55,952 nt of DNA from Desulfobulbaceae bacterium UBA2273. GTDB lineage: Bacteria; Desulfobacterota; Desulfobulbia; Desulfobulbales; Desulfurivibrionaceae. The translations under genes were made by a program, and so were the position numbers. The stretch lies in contig DDWZ01000004.1 of assembly GCA_002347095.1 (NCBI GenBank), positions 1 to 55,952 of the forward strand, read 5' to 3'. This document shows positions 26,354 to 35,845 of the stretch, in pieces. The notes under the pieces were generated by a model, which saw only the letters and a program-made list of their open reading frames with translations, was not told where the DNA came from and searched no databases. Within the stretch, counting starts at the first letter, position 1. Every line of letters begins with the position of its first letter.

Positions 26354-27697
26354 TCAGATTTTGAATTTTTCCAGACGATAGATCAGGACATGGCGCGGAA
26401 TCTTCAGCAGCCGGGCAGCCTCGGAGCGATTGCCGTTGGCCTTGGCCAGGGCTTTTTTAATCAACCCCTGCTCAACCGCTTCCAGGGAAAGCCCCTCATC
26501 CGGGATTTCCGGAATCCCGTTTTCCAATGCTGGCTGGGGGCAGGCAGCAAGCTGCAGTTCATCCGCCTCGATGAGCAGCCCCCTGCGCAGGATAACGGCC
26601 CGCTCGACAATATTTTGCAGCTCCCGGATATTGCCGGGCCAGGGATGCGCCTTGAGCCTGGCCAAGGCTTCGGCGGAAAAGCGCACCCCGGCGGGAGCGC
26701 CCACTTTCAGGAGAAAATGTGACACCAGCCCTGGAATATCCTCCCGCCGTTCCCGCAGAGGCGGAAGATGCAAAAGAATTACCCCCAGCCGGTAATAGAG
26801 ATCCTCCCGAAAGGTTCCCTGGCCGATGGCTGCGTAGAGATCGCGGTTGGAAGCGGCAATCAACCGGACATCCACCGCTTCCGGCGCATCCGCGCCGACC
26901 GGGGAGACCACTCTCTCCTGGATGGCGCGGAGCAGCTTGGCCTGCAGATCCAGCCGCAACTCGCCGATTTCGTCCAAAAATAGGGTGCCGCCGGCCGCAG
27001 CTTGAAACCTTCCCTTGCGATTGCTCACCGCCCCGGTGAAGGCGCCTTTGACATGGCCGAAGAGTTCGCTTTCCAGCAGGTTTTCCGGGATGGCCGCACA
27101 GTTCACCGCCACCATGGGACCCTGCGCCCTGGGGCTGTGCTGATGGATGAGCCTGGCCAGCACCTCCTTGCCGGTGCCGGATTCTCCGGCGATGAGGACG
27201 GTGGCCTCACTGTTGGCCGCCCGCCTGGCAGTATCGAGCAATTCGGCCATGGCCGAATTGGCGGTTTCCATCCCCTCGGTGCCGGTGAGCCGGTTGACCT
27301 CGCCGCTGAGCTGCTGCTTCTGCTCGTGCAGTTGCCGCATTTCCAAGGCTTTCCGGCAGGAAAGCCGCAGAGCCTCACGGTCGAATGGCTTGGCCAAAAA
27401 GGTGAAGGCCCCTTCCTGCATGGCCTTGACCGCCAGCTCGATGGAGCCGAAGGCCGTGATCACCAGCACCGGAGTGTGGGGCGACTCCTTTTTCACCGCG
27501 GCCAGGACCTGCAAGCCGTCCAGGTCACCAAGCTGCACATCGGTGATCACCAGATCCGGATTGTGCCGATGAAAGAGCGCCAGTCCTTCCCGGCCCGAGG
27601 CTGCGCCAAGCACGGTGAAACCACCGCTGCTCAGGTTGTACTCCGTAACCCGCCGCAGGCTTGCATCATCATCAATCAACAGTATCCGGGGTTTCAT
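26354..27697 (-). CDS. sigma-54-dependent response regulator (NtrC family)
   Basis: A 447-residue transcription activator. The receiver domain begins [13 protein letters not shown] with the phospho-acceptor Asp in LVITDVQLG. The AAA+ domain has Walker [10 protein letters not shown], the sigma-54-contacting loop GAFTGA, Walker [10 protein letters not shown] and the sensor region ending [11 protein letters not shown] Fis-type helix-turn-helix ends the protein ([18 protein letters not shown]). GGAGG lies eight bases before the ATG. It pairs with the histidine kinase whose stop is 16 bases upstream, and probably controls the transport genes downstream. Confidence 0.94.
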   Translation of the reverse strand: MKPRILLIDDDASLRRVTEYNLSSGGFTVLGAASGREGLALFHRHNPDLVITDVQLGDLDGLQVLAAVKKESPHTPVLVITAFGSIELAVKAMQEGAFTFLAKPFDREALRLSCRKALEMRQLHEQKQQLSGEVNRLTGTEGMETANSAMAELLDTARRAANSEATVLIAGESGTGKEVLARLIHQHSPRAQGPMVAVNCAAIPENLLESELFGHVKGAFTGAVSNRKGRFQAAAGGTLFLDEIGELRLDLQAKLLRAIQERVVSPVGADAPEAVDVRLIAASNRDLYAAIGQGTFREDLYYRLGVILLHLPPLRERREDIPGLVSHFLLKVGAPAGVRFSAEALARLKAHPWPGNIRELQNIVERAVILRRGLLIEADELQLAACPQPALENGIPEIPDEGLSLEAVEQGLIKKALAKANGNRSEAARLLKIPRHVLIYRLEKFKI

Positions 27698-27713
27698 CGC
27701 CTCGCCTCCGCCC

Positions 27714-28868
27714 TTAGCCTGCCTGTCCAGGATCCGCGCCGTTTTTCGGGGGGAGCAGAATCTCGAAGCACGCCCCGCCCCCCGGCCGGTCCGTGGCCCG
27801 AAGGCTGCCGCCGTAGCTCTCCACTATTTTCCTGCTGATCAGCAGGCCAAGCCCGGTGCCGTCCCCCTTGCCCGTATAAAACGGCTCAAATATCCGTTCC
27901 TTTTCCGCCTCCGGCACGCCCGGTCCGTCGTCGCAGACAGCAATCCGCCACCCTCCGTCCGCACCGTTTTCGGCCAAAAGCCAGATCCGGCCGCCCGGAT
28001 CGACCGCTTCCAGGGCGTTGAGGCCAAGATTCAAGAGAATCTGGGAGAACTTGGCGCTTTCCACCAGCAGATGCAGGGCCTCATCGTTCTCCGGCAGGAA
28101 AAAATGCACCTGTTTTTCCCGCAGTTGCCTTTCCAGCAACGCGCCGACATGGTGCGCCACCGCGGCAAGCGGCTCCAAGGCCTCTTCTCTTTCCTGGGGC
28201 CGCCCCTTGGCATAACGGAGGATTTCCTCCACCGTGTCGTGCAACCGCCCTGTTTCCTTGAACAGGATATCCACGAATTCCCGCTTCGGATGATCCCCGG
28301 GAAATTCATCGCGGAGAATTTCCGCGGTGCCCTTGATGGAGGCAAGGGGATTCTTTATCTCATGGGCCAGGGAGGCGGACAATTTGCCAAGGGCGGAGAA
28401 TTTTTGGGCCGCGGCCAGCCGGGCCTCCGCCTCGATGAGCTGAACGGTTTCATCATGGAGCCGGGCATAGGAAGCCTGCAGTTTTTCGGACAACTGCCGA
28501 TAGCGTTCACGCAACCGGGTCTGCCGTCCGGAGATCACCCCGACCAGCAGACCGGCCGCCAGATAGAGGATGATCTCCATCAGCTCGCTCACGGCCTGCG
28601 AGCCGTGCCCGACATAGAGGAGGACATGGGGGATGAAGGCGATGGAGGAGAGCAGGGCCAGCCCCAGGCCGCCGCGCACGCCGAACCAGAGACCGCCCAG
28701 CACAATGGGAAAATAACTGAGCCGCCGGTAGGTGTTGTGATAGAAGTGCAGATCGCCGGGGGTAAAAAGATGGAGCAGGCCGATGGCTATGACGGCGACG
28801 AGCAGGGCAAAAAAAAGGAGTTTGTGGGCTGTTGATGAATAAATTGTGCTTTTCAGTTTATTCATCAA
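27714..28868 (-). CDS. membrane sensor histidine kinase
   Basis: A 384-residue kinase with four or five N-terminal membrane helices (about 15-125) and hardly any extracellular loops, so the signal is probably in the membrane. A coiled region is followed by the phospho-acceptor motif SLAHEIKNPLASIKG and an ATPase domain with NLGLNALEAV, DDGPGVP and GTGLGLLIS. It is the cognate of the NtrC-type regulator next to it. The first ATG (28868) is followed at once by a second (28865). Ribosome site AAGGG and both ATGs lie inside one arm of an 18-bp perfect stem (28826-28874), so initiation may need the stem to open. Confidence 0.92.
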   Translation of the reverse strand: MMNKLKSTIYSSTAHKLLFFALLVAVIAIGLLHLFTPGDLHFYHNTYRRLSYFPIVLGGLWFGVRGGLGLALLSSIAFIPHVLLYVGHGSQAVSELMEIILYLAAGLLVGVISGRQTRLRERYRQLSEKLQASYARLHDETVQLIEAEARLAAAQKFSALGKLSASLAHEIKNPLASIKGTAEILRDEFPGDHPKREFVDILFKETGRLHDTVEEILRYAKGRPQEREEALEPLAAVAHHVGALLERQLREKQVHFFLPENDEALHLLVESAKFSQILLNLGLNALEAVDPGGRIWLLAENGADGGWRIAVCDDGPGVPEAEKERIFEPFYTGKGDGTGLGLLISRKIVESYGGSLRATDRPGGGACFEILLPPKNGADPGQAG

Positions 28869-28874
28869 CAGCCC
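28826..28874 (-). promoter_or_regulatory. 18-bp stem-loop sequestering the kinase start codon
   Basis: Bases 28826-28843 are the exact reverse complement of 28857-28874, with a 13-base loop. On the minus-strand mRNA the 5' arm begins GGGCTGTTGATGAAT and holds the ribosome-binding AGGG edge and the start codon; the 3' arm is the coding sequence of the first residues. A stem of this length would strongly limit translation. Confidence 0.75.
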
Positions 28875-28883
28875 TTATACGCC

Positions 28884-28948
28884 GAGTTCCGAGTGCTGAG
28901 TTCCGAGTGCTCGTTACTCAGCACTCAGCCATAGGGCGTCGCCCTATG
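28884..28948. repeat. short tandem and hairpin sequences at the argJ 3' end
   Basis: Two exact 14-bp tandem copies of gagttccgagtgct (28884-28897, 28898-28911) are followed by partly complementary cagcactcag. Then comes a hairpin catagggc/gccctatg (28930-28948) that includes the argJ stop codon. There is no T-run. It looks like a repeat-rich intergenic insertion. Confidence 0.7.
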
Positions 28949-30143
28949 ACCGGTAATCCGCGTTGATCTTCACGTAATCCAGGGAAAAATCGCAGGTATG
29001 GATATCCTTGCTCCCCTCGCCGGCATGCAGGTCGATGGTCACCACGAACTCCGGTTTTTTGAGCACCTCGGTGGCGCGTTTCTCCACCTCACTGCCCTGG
29101 CCCACCCCCTGCTTCACCATGAACACCTCGTCGAAGGCGATATCCACCTGCTGCTGGTCGAATTGCGCGCCGGAGCGGCCCAGGGCGGCGATGATCCTGC
29201 CCCAGTTGGCATCCTCGCCGAAGAAGGCGGTTTTGACCAGATTGGAATTGGCCACGGTCCGGGCCGCCTGATCGGCCTGGAGGTCCGAAGCCGCGCCCCG
29301 GACCCGGATGGTCACCAGCTTGGTCGCGCCCTCCCCGTCCCGGACGATCATCAGGGCCAGCTCCTTGCACAGATCTTCCAAGGCGGCGCCAAAGGCGCGC
29401 AACGCCTCGGGACGGTCCTCGGCAATGGGCGGGTGCTCCGCCAGGCCGTTGGCCAGCACCAGCACCGTGTCGTTGGTGCTGGTGTCACCGTCCACGGTGA
29501 TGGCGTTGAAGGTTTTGGCCGCCACCTTTTTCAGCGTGCTCTGGAGAAGATCGTGATCGATCTTGGCATCGGTGAGGATAAAGGAAAGCATGGTGGCCAT
29601 GTTGGGCATGATCATGCCCGCGCCCTTGGCCATCCCGAGAAGCTTGACCGGCTTGCCGTCGATAAGGGCGGTGCGCACCGCAATCTTGCGGAAGGTATCG
29701 GTGGTCATGATCGCCTGGGCCACATCAACAAGGCCATCGACGGCAAGAGCCTGGGCCGCCTTGGGAATCCCCCGCTGAAAACAGGCAAGCTCCAGTTGCT
29801 GGCCGATGATGCCGGTGGAGCAAACCTGCACCAGCTCCGGGGCGATATTCAAGGCATCCGCCGCCATGGCCGTGGTCAGCCGGGCCAGACGCATGCCCTC
29901 CTCACCGGTGCAGGCATTGGCAATGCCGGAATTGACCAAAATGGCCTGCCCCTTGCCGGTTTTGCACCGCTCCATGTCGAGAAGCACCGGCGCCGCCTTG
30001 ACCAGGCTGGCGGTGAACACCCCGGCCACCACGGCCGGCTTGTCGCTGACGATCAGGGCAAGATCGAGCCGATCCTTACCGCGAATGCCGGAGTTGACCG
30101 CCGCCGCCCTGAACCCCTGAACTGAAAACTTTTCCGCTGCCAT
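28944..30143 (-). CDS. argJ: glutamate N-acetyltransferase / amino-acid acetyltransferase
   Basis: Moves the acetyl group from N-acetylornithine to glutamate in cyclic arginine synthesis; bifunctional members also use acetyl-CoA. The 399-residue precursor self-cleaves before the Thr in GMIMPNMATML, which is intact here. Other family motifs are ILVNSGIANACTG and NAITVDGDTSTNDT. It begins one base after the secA stop region and is probably co-transcribed with secA. A GNAT protein like short-form ArgA lies upstream, so both routes to N-acetylglutamate seem present. Confidence 0.95.
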   Translation of the reverse strand: MAAEKFSVQGFRAAAVNSGIRGKDRLDLALIVSDKPAVVAGVFTASLVKAAPVLLDMERCKTGKGQAILVNSGIANACTGEEGMRLARLTTAMAADALNIAPELVQVCSTGIIGQQLELACFQRGIPKAAQALAVDGLVDVAQAIMTTDTFRKIAVRTALIDGKPVKLLGMAKGAGMIMPNMATMLSFILTDAKIDHDLLQSTLKKVAAKTFNAITVDGDTSTNDTVLVLANGLAEHPPIAEDRPEALRAFGAALEDLCKELALMIVRDGEGATKLVTIRVRGAASDLQADQAARTVANSNLVKTAFFGEDANWGRIIAALGRSGAQFDQQQVDIAFDEVFMVKQGVGQGSEVEKRATEVLKKPEFVVTIDLHAGEGSKDIHTCDFSLDYVKINADYRS

Positions 30144-30144
30144 A

Positions 30145-32694
30145 TCACGTCTTCCCGCTGCTCTTGCCGCAGCACCGTTTGTATTTCAAGCCGCTGCCGC
30201 AGGGGCAGTCGGCGTTGCGCCCCACCTTGTCGCCTTCGCGGGAAAACGGCTTGTGCTCGTCCTCTCCCTCGGCGCCGCGACTGAGCTGCATGGGCTGGCG
30301 CTGCTCCCGCTGCTCGCGCTCCAGTTCGGCCACCTCCTCGTCCCGTACCAGTTGCAGGCGAAACAGGGTGCTGACGGTCTGGGTTTTTACGGCGTTGATC
30401 ATCTCGCCGAACATGTTGAAGCCTTCCTTCTTGTACTCATCCAACGGGTTCTTCTGGCCATAGCCCCGAAGACCGATGCCTTCCTTGAGGTGATCCATGT
30501 TGAGCAGATGTTCTTTCCAGAGGTGATCCACAATCTGCAGCAGGACAACCCGTTCCAGGTGGCGCATGTTCAATTCGCCGATCTCCTCCTCCCGCGCGGC
30601 AAAACGGTCTGTCAAGGCGGCAAGAATCAGGTCGGCAAAGGCGGCAGGTTCGAGATCCTTTTTCTCTTCCTCGCTCCACTCCCCGGCAAAGCCGAACAGA
30701 GCGAACATTCTCTCGGCAACCCCATTCCAATCCCACTCCTCCGAGGGGATTCTCGTCTCGGCGAACTCGCCCGCCACCATTTCCGCCAGTTCCGGGAACA
30801 TGTCGGTGATCACCTCGTGAACATCATCCGAGCCCAAGACCTCGCGGCGCTGGCGGTAGATAACCTCGCGCTGCTTGTTCATCACATCGTCGTATTCGAG
30901 CAGGTGCTTGCGGATATCGAAGTTATGCCCCTCCACCTTGCGCTGGGCGTTTTCAATGGCCCGGCTGATCATGGTGTGTTCGATGGGCTCGTCCTCTTCC
31001 ATGCCCAACTTGTCCATGATGCCCGAAATCCGGTCCGAGCCGAAGATCCGCAACAGATCGTCCTCAAGCGACAGATAGAAACGGGAAGAACCGGGATCGC
31101 CCTGACGGCCCGAACGGCCGCGCAACTGGTTGTCGATCCTCCGGCTCTCGTGACGGCTGGTGCCCAAAATATGCAGCCCGCCCAGCTCGGTAACCCCCTC
31201 GCCCAGCTTGATGTCGGTGCCGCGGCCGGCCATGTTGGTGGCGATGGTCACCTTGCCCTTCTGTCCGGCATCGGCGACGATCTCGGCCTCCTTCTCATGC
31301 TGCTTGGCGTTGAGCACCGCGTGGGGCACGCCCACCTTCTTCAGCATGGCGGAGATTTTTTCGGAAACATCGATGCTGATGGTGCCGACCAGCACGGGCT
31401 GTCCCTTTTTGTGCAGCTCCTGGATCTCCCGGATGATGGCGCGATCCTTGGCCTTGGCGTTTTTATAGATGACATCGGCATAATCCTTGCGGATCATGGT
31501 GTTGTGGGTGGGGATAATCACCACGTCGAGGTTGTAGATCTTCTTGAATTCCGCCGCCTCGGTATCCGCGGTGCCGGTCATGCCGGCGAGCTTCTCATAC
31601 ATCCGGAAGTAATTCTGGAAGGTGATGGAGGCCAGGGTCTGGTTCTCCCGCTCCACCTTGACCCGCTCCTTGGCCTCCAGGGCCTGGTGCAAGCCATCGC
31701 TGAAACGGCGGCCCTGCATGGCTCGCCCGGTGAACTCGTCCACGATCACCACCTGGCCGTCCCGCACCAGATAATCCACATCCCGCTTGAAGAGGACATT
31801 GGCCTTCAAGGCCTGGTTCAGGTGATGCAGCCATTCGATGTTCCGGGGGTCGTAGAGGTTGTCCACCCCGACGAGCTTCTCGCCCAGGGCCACGCCTTCC
31901 TCGGTGAGCGAGACCGAGCGGGCCTTTTCATCCAGAGTGTAATGCTCGTCCACCTTGAAGTTGGGAATGATCCGGTCGGCGCGCTCGTAGAGCTCGGTGG
32001 ACATCTCGGCCGGGCCGGAGATGATCAGCGGGGTGCGGGCCTCGTCGATCAGGATGGAGTCCACCTCGTCGACAATGGCGTAATGGAACTCGCGCTGACA
32101 GAAATCCTTGAGGTCGAACTTCATGTTGTCGCGCAGATAATCAAAGCCGAATTCGTTGTTGGTTCCGTAGGTAATATCGGCGCCATAGGCCTCCTTCCGG
32201 GCCGCGTCGTCCATTTCATGCAGGATGGAGCCGACGGAAAGCCCGAGAAAGCGGTAGAGCTTGCCCATCCATTCGGCATCGCGCCGGGCCAGATAATCGT
32301 TGACCGTGACCACATGCACCCCGCGCCCGGTGAGGGCGTTGAGATATACGGGCAGGGTGGCGGCCAGGGTTTTTCCCTCGCCGGTTTTCATCTCGGCGAT
32401 CTTGCCCTGATGGAGGATGATGCCGCCGATGAGCTGCACGTCGAAATGCCGCATGCCCAAAACCCGCCAGGCCGCCTCCCGGCAGACGGCAAAGGCCTCG
32501 GGCAACAGGCTGTCGAGGGGGACTCCGGCGGCGAGCCGCTCCTTGAAAAGCACGGTCTTCGCCACCAGGGAAGCGTCATCAAGCTTCTGGATCTCCGGCT
32601 CCAACTGGTTGATCGCCGCCACCAGCGGTTGAATGGACTTGAGCACCCGTTCGTTTTTGGAGCCAAAAACCTTTTTCAAAACAGAAGCAAGCAT
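30145..32694 (-). CDS. secA: protein translocase subunit SecA
   Basis: ATPase motor pushing unfolded proteins through SecYEG. Walker A is [14 protein letters not shown] and the DEAD-like box [16 protein letters not shown]. The helicase 2 domain includes [16 protein letters not shown], and the C-terminus has the zinc-binding [14 protein letters not shown], which contacts SecB and lipids. At 849 residues it is of normal size. The start at 32694 gives [16 protein letters not shown], the usual N-terminus, with CTGGAG upstream. An in-frame start at 32739 would add 15 unconserved residues. Confidence 0.97.
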   Translation of the reverse strand: MLASVLKKVFGSKNERVLKSIQPLVAAINQLEPEIQKLDDASLVAKTVLFKERLAAGVPLDSLLPEAFAVCREAAWRVLGMRHFDVQLIGGIILHQGKIAEMKTGEGKTLAATLPVYLNALTGRGVHVVTVNDYLARRDAEWMGKLYRFLGLSVGSILHEMDDAARKEAYGADITYGTNNEFGFDYLRDNMKFDLKDFCQREFHYAIVDEVDSILIDEARTPLIISGPAEMSTELYERADRIIPNFKVDEHYTLDEKARSVSLTEEGVALGEKLVGVDNLYDPRNIEWLHHLNQALKANVLFKRDVDYLVRDGQVVIVDEFTGRAMQGRRFSDGLHQALEAKERVKVERENQTLASITFQNYFRMYEKLAGMTGTADTEAAEFKKIYNLDVVIIPTHNTMIRKDYADVIYKNAKAKDRAIIREIQELHKKGQPVLVGTISIDVSEKISAMLKKVGVPHAVLNAKQHEKEAEIVADAGQKGKVTIATNMAGRGTDIKLGEGVTELGGLHILGTSRHESRRIDNQLRGRSGRQGDPGSSRFYLSLEDDLLRIFGSDRISGIMDKLGMEEDEPIEHTMISRAIENAQRKVEGHNFDIRKHLLEYDDVMNKQREVIYRQRREVLGSDDVHEVITDMFPELAEMVAGEFAETRIPSEEWDWNGVAERMFALFGFAGEWSEEEKKDLEPAAFADLILAALTDRFAAREEEIGELNMRHLERVVLLQIVDHLWKEHLLNMDHLKEGIGLRGYGQKNPLDEYKKEGFNMFGEMINAVKTQTVSTLFRLQLVRDEEVAELEREQREQRQPMQLSRGAEGEDEHKPFSREGDKVGRNADCPCGSGLKYKRCCGKSSGKT

Positions 32695-32813
32695 ATTTCC
32701 ACTCCAGAAGGTCAACGCCGAAAGCATGCGACAAGGCACACCCCGGCGCGATCAGCATTTTTTTGTCCCCGTGCCGCAGGGCCGCGGATGCGGTGCGCGG
32801 AACGGTTGTTCCT

Positions 32814-33281
32814 TTATCTTTCCCAGATCAGGGCTTCTTCGTTGCAGTCCGGAAATTTCGGACACTGGATACAGTCACTCCACACCTTGTGGGGGAGTTC
32901 GTTCTTATCAATAGGCCTGAACCCGAGCCGCTCAAAAAAAACAGGCTGATAGGTCAGGGTGAAGACTCTGGTAATGCCGAAATGATCCGCCTCGGCCAGA
33001 CAAGCCTCCACAAGCTGCCGGCCAATCCCCTGGCGCTGGGCTTCTTCCGTCACGGCCAGGGAGCGGATTTCCGCCAGGTTTTCCCAGCAGACATGCAGGG
33101 CGCAGATGCCGAGCATCTGTCCGGCCGCGGCATCGTCGCCGTCCTTGACAAAGACCTTGAAATCCCGCAGTTGGTCGTAGAGGGAACTCAAGGACCGCCC
33201 CAGCAGCAAGCCCTTGTTGGCAAAATGCTGCAACAGGGCGTACATCACCTTCACATCGTCCATTCTGGCATCACGAATCAT
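32814..33281 (-). CDS. GNAT acetyltransferase, likely short-form N-acetylglutamate synthase
   Basis: A 155-residue GNAT enzyme. The acetyl-CoA loop is seen as RSLAVTEEAQRQGIGRQLVE. The C-terminal KVWSDCIQCPKFPDCNE signature is characteristic of the single-domain ArgA-like synthases that use acetyl-CoA and glutamate. The start at 33281 gives MIRDARMDDV with GAGG upstream; a longer in-frame start at 33332 is possible. Its position ahead of secA-argJ supports a role in arginine synthesis. Confidence 0.83.
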   Translation of the reverse strand: MIRDARMDDVKVMYALLQHFANKGLLLGRSLSSLYDQLRDFKVFVKDGDDAAAGQMLGICALHVCWENLAEIRSLAVTEEAQRQGIGRQLVEACLAEADHFGITRVFTLTYQPVFFERLGFRPIDKNELPHKVWSDCIQCPKFPDCNEEALIWER

Positions 33282-33504
33282 GACAACCTCGCAAAAAGGG
33301 AAACAATCCACATGTCCGTAATACTGAATCAAAGAGTGCGAGGCAACAACCGTCGCCGGTCACTTTCGTTTCCTGCTGTAATCGCGGCTTTGTGCGATTT
33401 CAACAATCATGATAACCTCTCACCTTTTCCGCCCCGCTGGTTGGCAGGAACCCGTTCGTTCTACCATACCAGCCCGCAAAGAAAAAGATTTCACACAAAA
33501 AGAA

Positions 33505-34092
33505 TCAGGGGGCTTTCAACCGGGAAGCAGGCAACAGAGCGATGTAGGCCTTGACCTTCTCCTCTTTTTCCAGCTTGGCGATGAGCTGGTTGGCATCGGC
33601 CAGCTTGTCGAATTTCCCTACGTAAATCCGGATGAAAGGATCATCCTCGTCCTCCGGCGGCAGGGAAAACGCCTCATAGCCACGGCCGCGCCATTCGGCG
33701 ACATCCTGTTGCGCCCGGTCCTGGTCACGGACAGCGGAGATCTGCAGGGCAAAGAAAGAAGGTTCTGCTTCGGCCCATTCCGTTTCGGAAGCAGGGGCGG
33801 ATTCCACCGGCATCTCGGTTGCCGGCTCCATATTTTCTTTTTGCGCGGAAGAGGCGCCGGAATCGACAGGATCCTGTTTTCCAGGCTTAAGCGCCCCGGC
33901 AAGCTTTGCCAGCGGGGATTTCGCCACCTCTCCCGGGGCGGGCTGAAGGATGGTCTGCCCGGCCCAAATGCCGATAATGAACATCCAGAAAAAAATGCAG
34001 CCGGTGACCAGGGTCAGGCTGAACATCCCCAACAGCCCCAGTTCAAAACGGATAACAAATCCAAATCTGCCTTTCTGCTTTGGTGCGGTCAT
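33505..34092 (-). CDS. SPOR-domain membrane protein
   Basis: A 195-residue protein with a short basic N-terminus, one membrane helix (about 14-42), a low-complexity Glu/Pro/Ala linker, and a C-terminal SPOR domain (about 118-195; FALQISAVRDQDRAQQ and IRIYVGKFDKLADA). SPOR domains bind denuded glycan strands at the division septum. The start at 34092 (MTAPKQKGRFG) is chosen because it leaves a typical cytoplasmic tail; an ATG at 34128 is in frame. It follows argS by 68 bases, so septal protein, argS and alr appear linked. Confidence 0.82.
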   Translation of the reverse strand: MTAPKQKGRFGFVIRFELGLLGMFSLTLVTGCIFFWMFIIGIWAGQTILQPAPGEVAKSPLAKLAGALKPGKQDPVDSGASSAQKENMEPATEMPVESAPASETEWAEAEPSFFALQISAVRDQDRAQQDVAEWRGRGYEAFSLPPEDEDDPFIRIYVGKFDKLADANQLIAKLEKEEKVKAYIALLPASRLKAP

Positions 34093-34160
34093 ACCCAGAT
34101 TATCCGTTGCCAGGCAACGCCTCCTCATGCTGATCTTTTTAACAGGACATTTCCAAAGCC

Positions 34161-35819
34161 CTACATGGATTCCGGCGCACTCACCCCAATCAGACCAAGG
34201 CCATTGCGCAGGACGATGCGCAAGCCCATGGCCAGCCAGAGACGGGCCCGGCTCAACTCCTCATCCTCGGAAACAATCCGGTGCTTATTGTAGTAGCTAT
34301 GAAACTGCCCGGCAAGGTCCTGGAGAAAAAAAACAAGCCGGTGCGGGGCCAGATCAAGGGCCGCGCCCTCCACCAGCCCGGGAAATCCAGCCATGGCCTT
34401 GAGCAGCAAAATCTCGTCATCCAGGGTGAGTCTCCCGATCGGCGCATCCGCCAAACTTCCCAGAACAATCCCCTTGGCTTCGGCCTGCCTGCGGATGCTG
34501 TGCAACCGGGCATGGGCGTACTGGACATAGTAGACCGGGTTTTCCTGGCTGGTCTTGGTGGCCAGATCCAGATCAAACTCCAACTGGCTGTCCGCCTTGC
34601 GCATGAGGAAAAAGAAGCGGGCCACATCCGCGCCGACCTCGTCGAGCAGCTCGTCCACCGTGACGAAGTTGGCCTTGCGGGTGGACATTTTCACCTGCTG
34701 CCCGTCGCGCATCAGGGTGACAAACTGGTGCAGGACCACGGTCACCTTGCTCGGGTCATAGCCCAGGGCCTTGACCCCGGCCAGCACATCCGGCACCGTG
34801 GCGATATGGTCGGAGCCGAAGATGTCGACCATCCAGTCGAAGCCGCGCTTGAACTTCTCCCGGTGATAGGCCATGTCCGGCAGCCGGTAGGTGGGCTCGC
34901 CGGTGGACTTGATGATCACCCGGTCCTGGGGCAGGCCGAACTCGGTGCCCTTGAACCACACCGCCCCGTCCTGATCGTAGGCCAGCCCTTTTTCCCGCAG
35001 GGAGGCGACCACATCGTCAACCAGGCCGTTTTCATAGAGCGAATGTTCGTTGTAGTAGTTGTCAAAGACGATGCCCATCCGGTGCAGGGTGGTGTTGATG
35101 TCGTCAAAAATGACCCGTTCGGCCTTGTTCTTGAAGGGCGTGACCTCGGGCTCGTCTTTGAGTCCATCGCCGTGCTCCTCGATGAGCGCCTGGGCGATAT
35201 CCCGGATGTACTGGCCCTGATAGCCGTCTTCCGGAAAGGTGAAGGGCAGCCCCAGCGCTTCCAGATACCGGGCCCGGGTGGATTCGCCCAGTACCCGCAT
35301 CTGCCGGCCGGCGTCGTTGTAGTAATATTCCCGGGTGACCTGATGGCCGGTGGCGGAAAGCAGGCCGGCGATGGCATCGCCCAGAACAGCCTGCCGCCCG
35401 TGCCCGACGCTCAAAGGCCCGGTGGGGTTGGCGCTGACGAATTCCACCAGCACCTTCTTGGCCTTTCCGATGGTACTGCGGCCGAAGGTCGCCTCGTTGG
35501 CGCAGACCTCGGGCAGCACCGACTGCCAGACCGTCTTGTTGAGGTAGCAGTTGACAAAGCCCGGTCCGGCCACTTCGACCCGCTCCAGCAGCTCGGTATG
35601 GGGGGCAAGCATCTCCAGCAACTGGGCGGCAACGGCCCGGGGATTCTTTTTGTCTTTTCCGGCCACCACCATGGCCAGGTTGGTGGCCAGATCGCCCTGG
35701 CCGGCATGCTTGGGCTCATCCAAGGAATACCCGCCCGCCGCGGCGGCGGACCAGAATCCAGCCTCAACCCCTTGGTCAAAGCAGTGGTCTATCAGTGTTT
35801 TCAAGCGTGTCTTGATCAT
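34161..35819 (-). CDS. argS: arginine--tRNA ligase
   Basis: Charges tRNA-Arg. The N-terminal tRNA D-loop recognition domain is followed by the class I active site with SANPTGPLSVGHGRQ (the HIGH equivalent) and VKMSTRKANFVT, in place of KMSKS as often seen in ArgS. The anticodon-binding DALR domain ends the 552-residue protein (LYEN-like and QFHSYYNKHRIV). The start at 35819 is a better fit than the TTG at 35852. It lies 26 bases downstream of alr on the same strand. Confidence 0.96.
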   Translation of the reverse strand: MIKTRLKTLIDHCFDQGVEAGFWSAAAAGGYSLDEPKHAGQGDLATNLAMVVAGKDKKNPRAVAAQLLEMLAPHTELLERVEVAGPGFVNCYLNKTVWQSVLPEVCANEATFGRSTIGKAKKVLVEFVSANPTGPLSVGHGRQAVLGDAIAGLLSATGHQVTREYYYNDAGRQMRVLGESTRARYLEALGLPFTFPEDGYQGQYIRDIAQALIEEHGDGLKDEPEVTPFKNKAERVIFDDINTTLHRMGIVFDNYYNEHSLYENGLVDDVVASLREKGLAYDQDGAVWFKGTEFGLPQDRVIIKSTGEPTYRLPDMAYHREKFKRGFDWMVDIFGSDHIATVPDVLAGVKALGYDPSKVTVVLHQFVTLMRDGQQVKMSTRKANFVTVDELLDEVGADVARFFFLMRKADSQLEFDLDLATKTSQENPVYYVQYAHARLHSIRRQAEAKGIVLGSLADAPIGRLTLDDEILLLKAMAGFPGLVEGAALDLAPHRLVFFLQDLAGQFHSYYNKHRIVSEDEELSRARLWLAMGLRIVLRNGLGLIGVSAPESM

Positions 35820-35845
35820 CGCGGTAATCCGGAAAAATTTTTCTT

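Noticed and set aside
30253..32949. Very long plus-strand frame of 898 codons opposite secA
   Set aside because: It is antisense to a clearly conserved secA reading frame and has repetitive Leu/Gly/Val/His composition with no known domain; GC-rich third positions keep opposite frames open.
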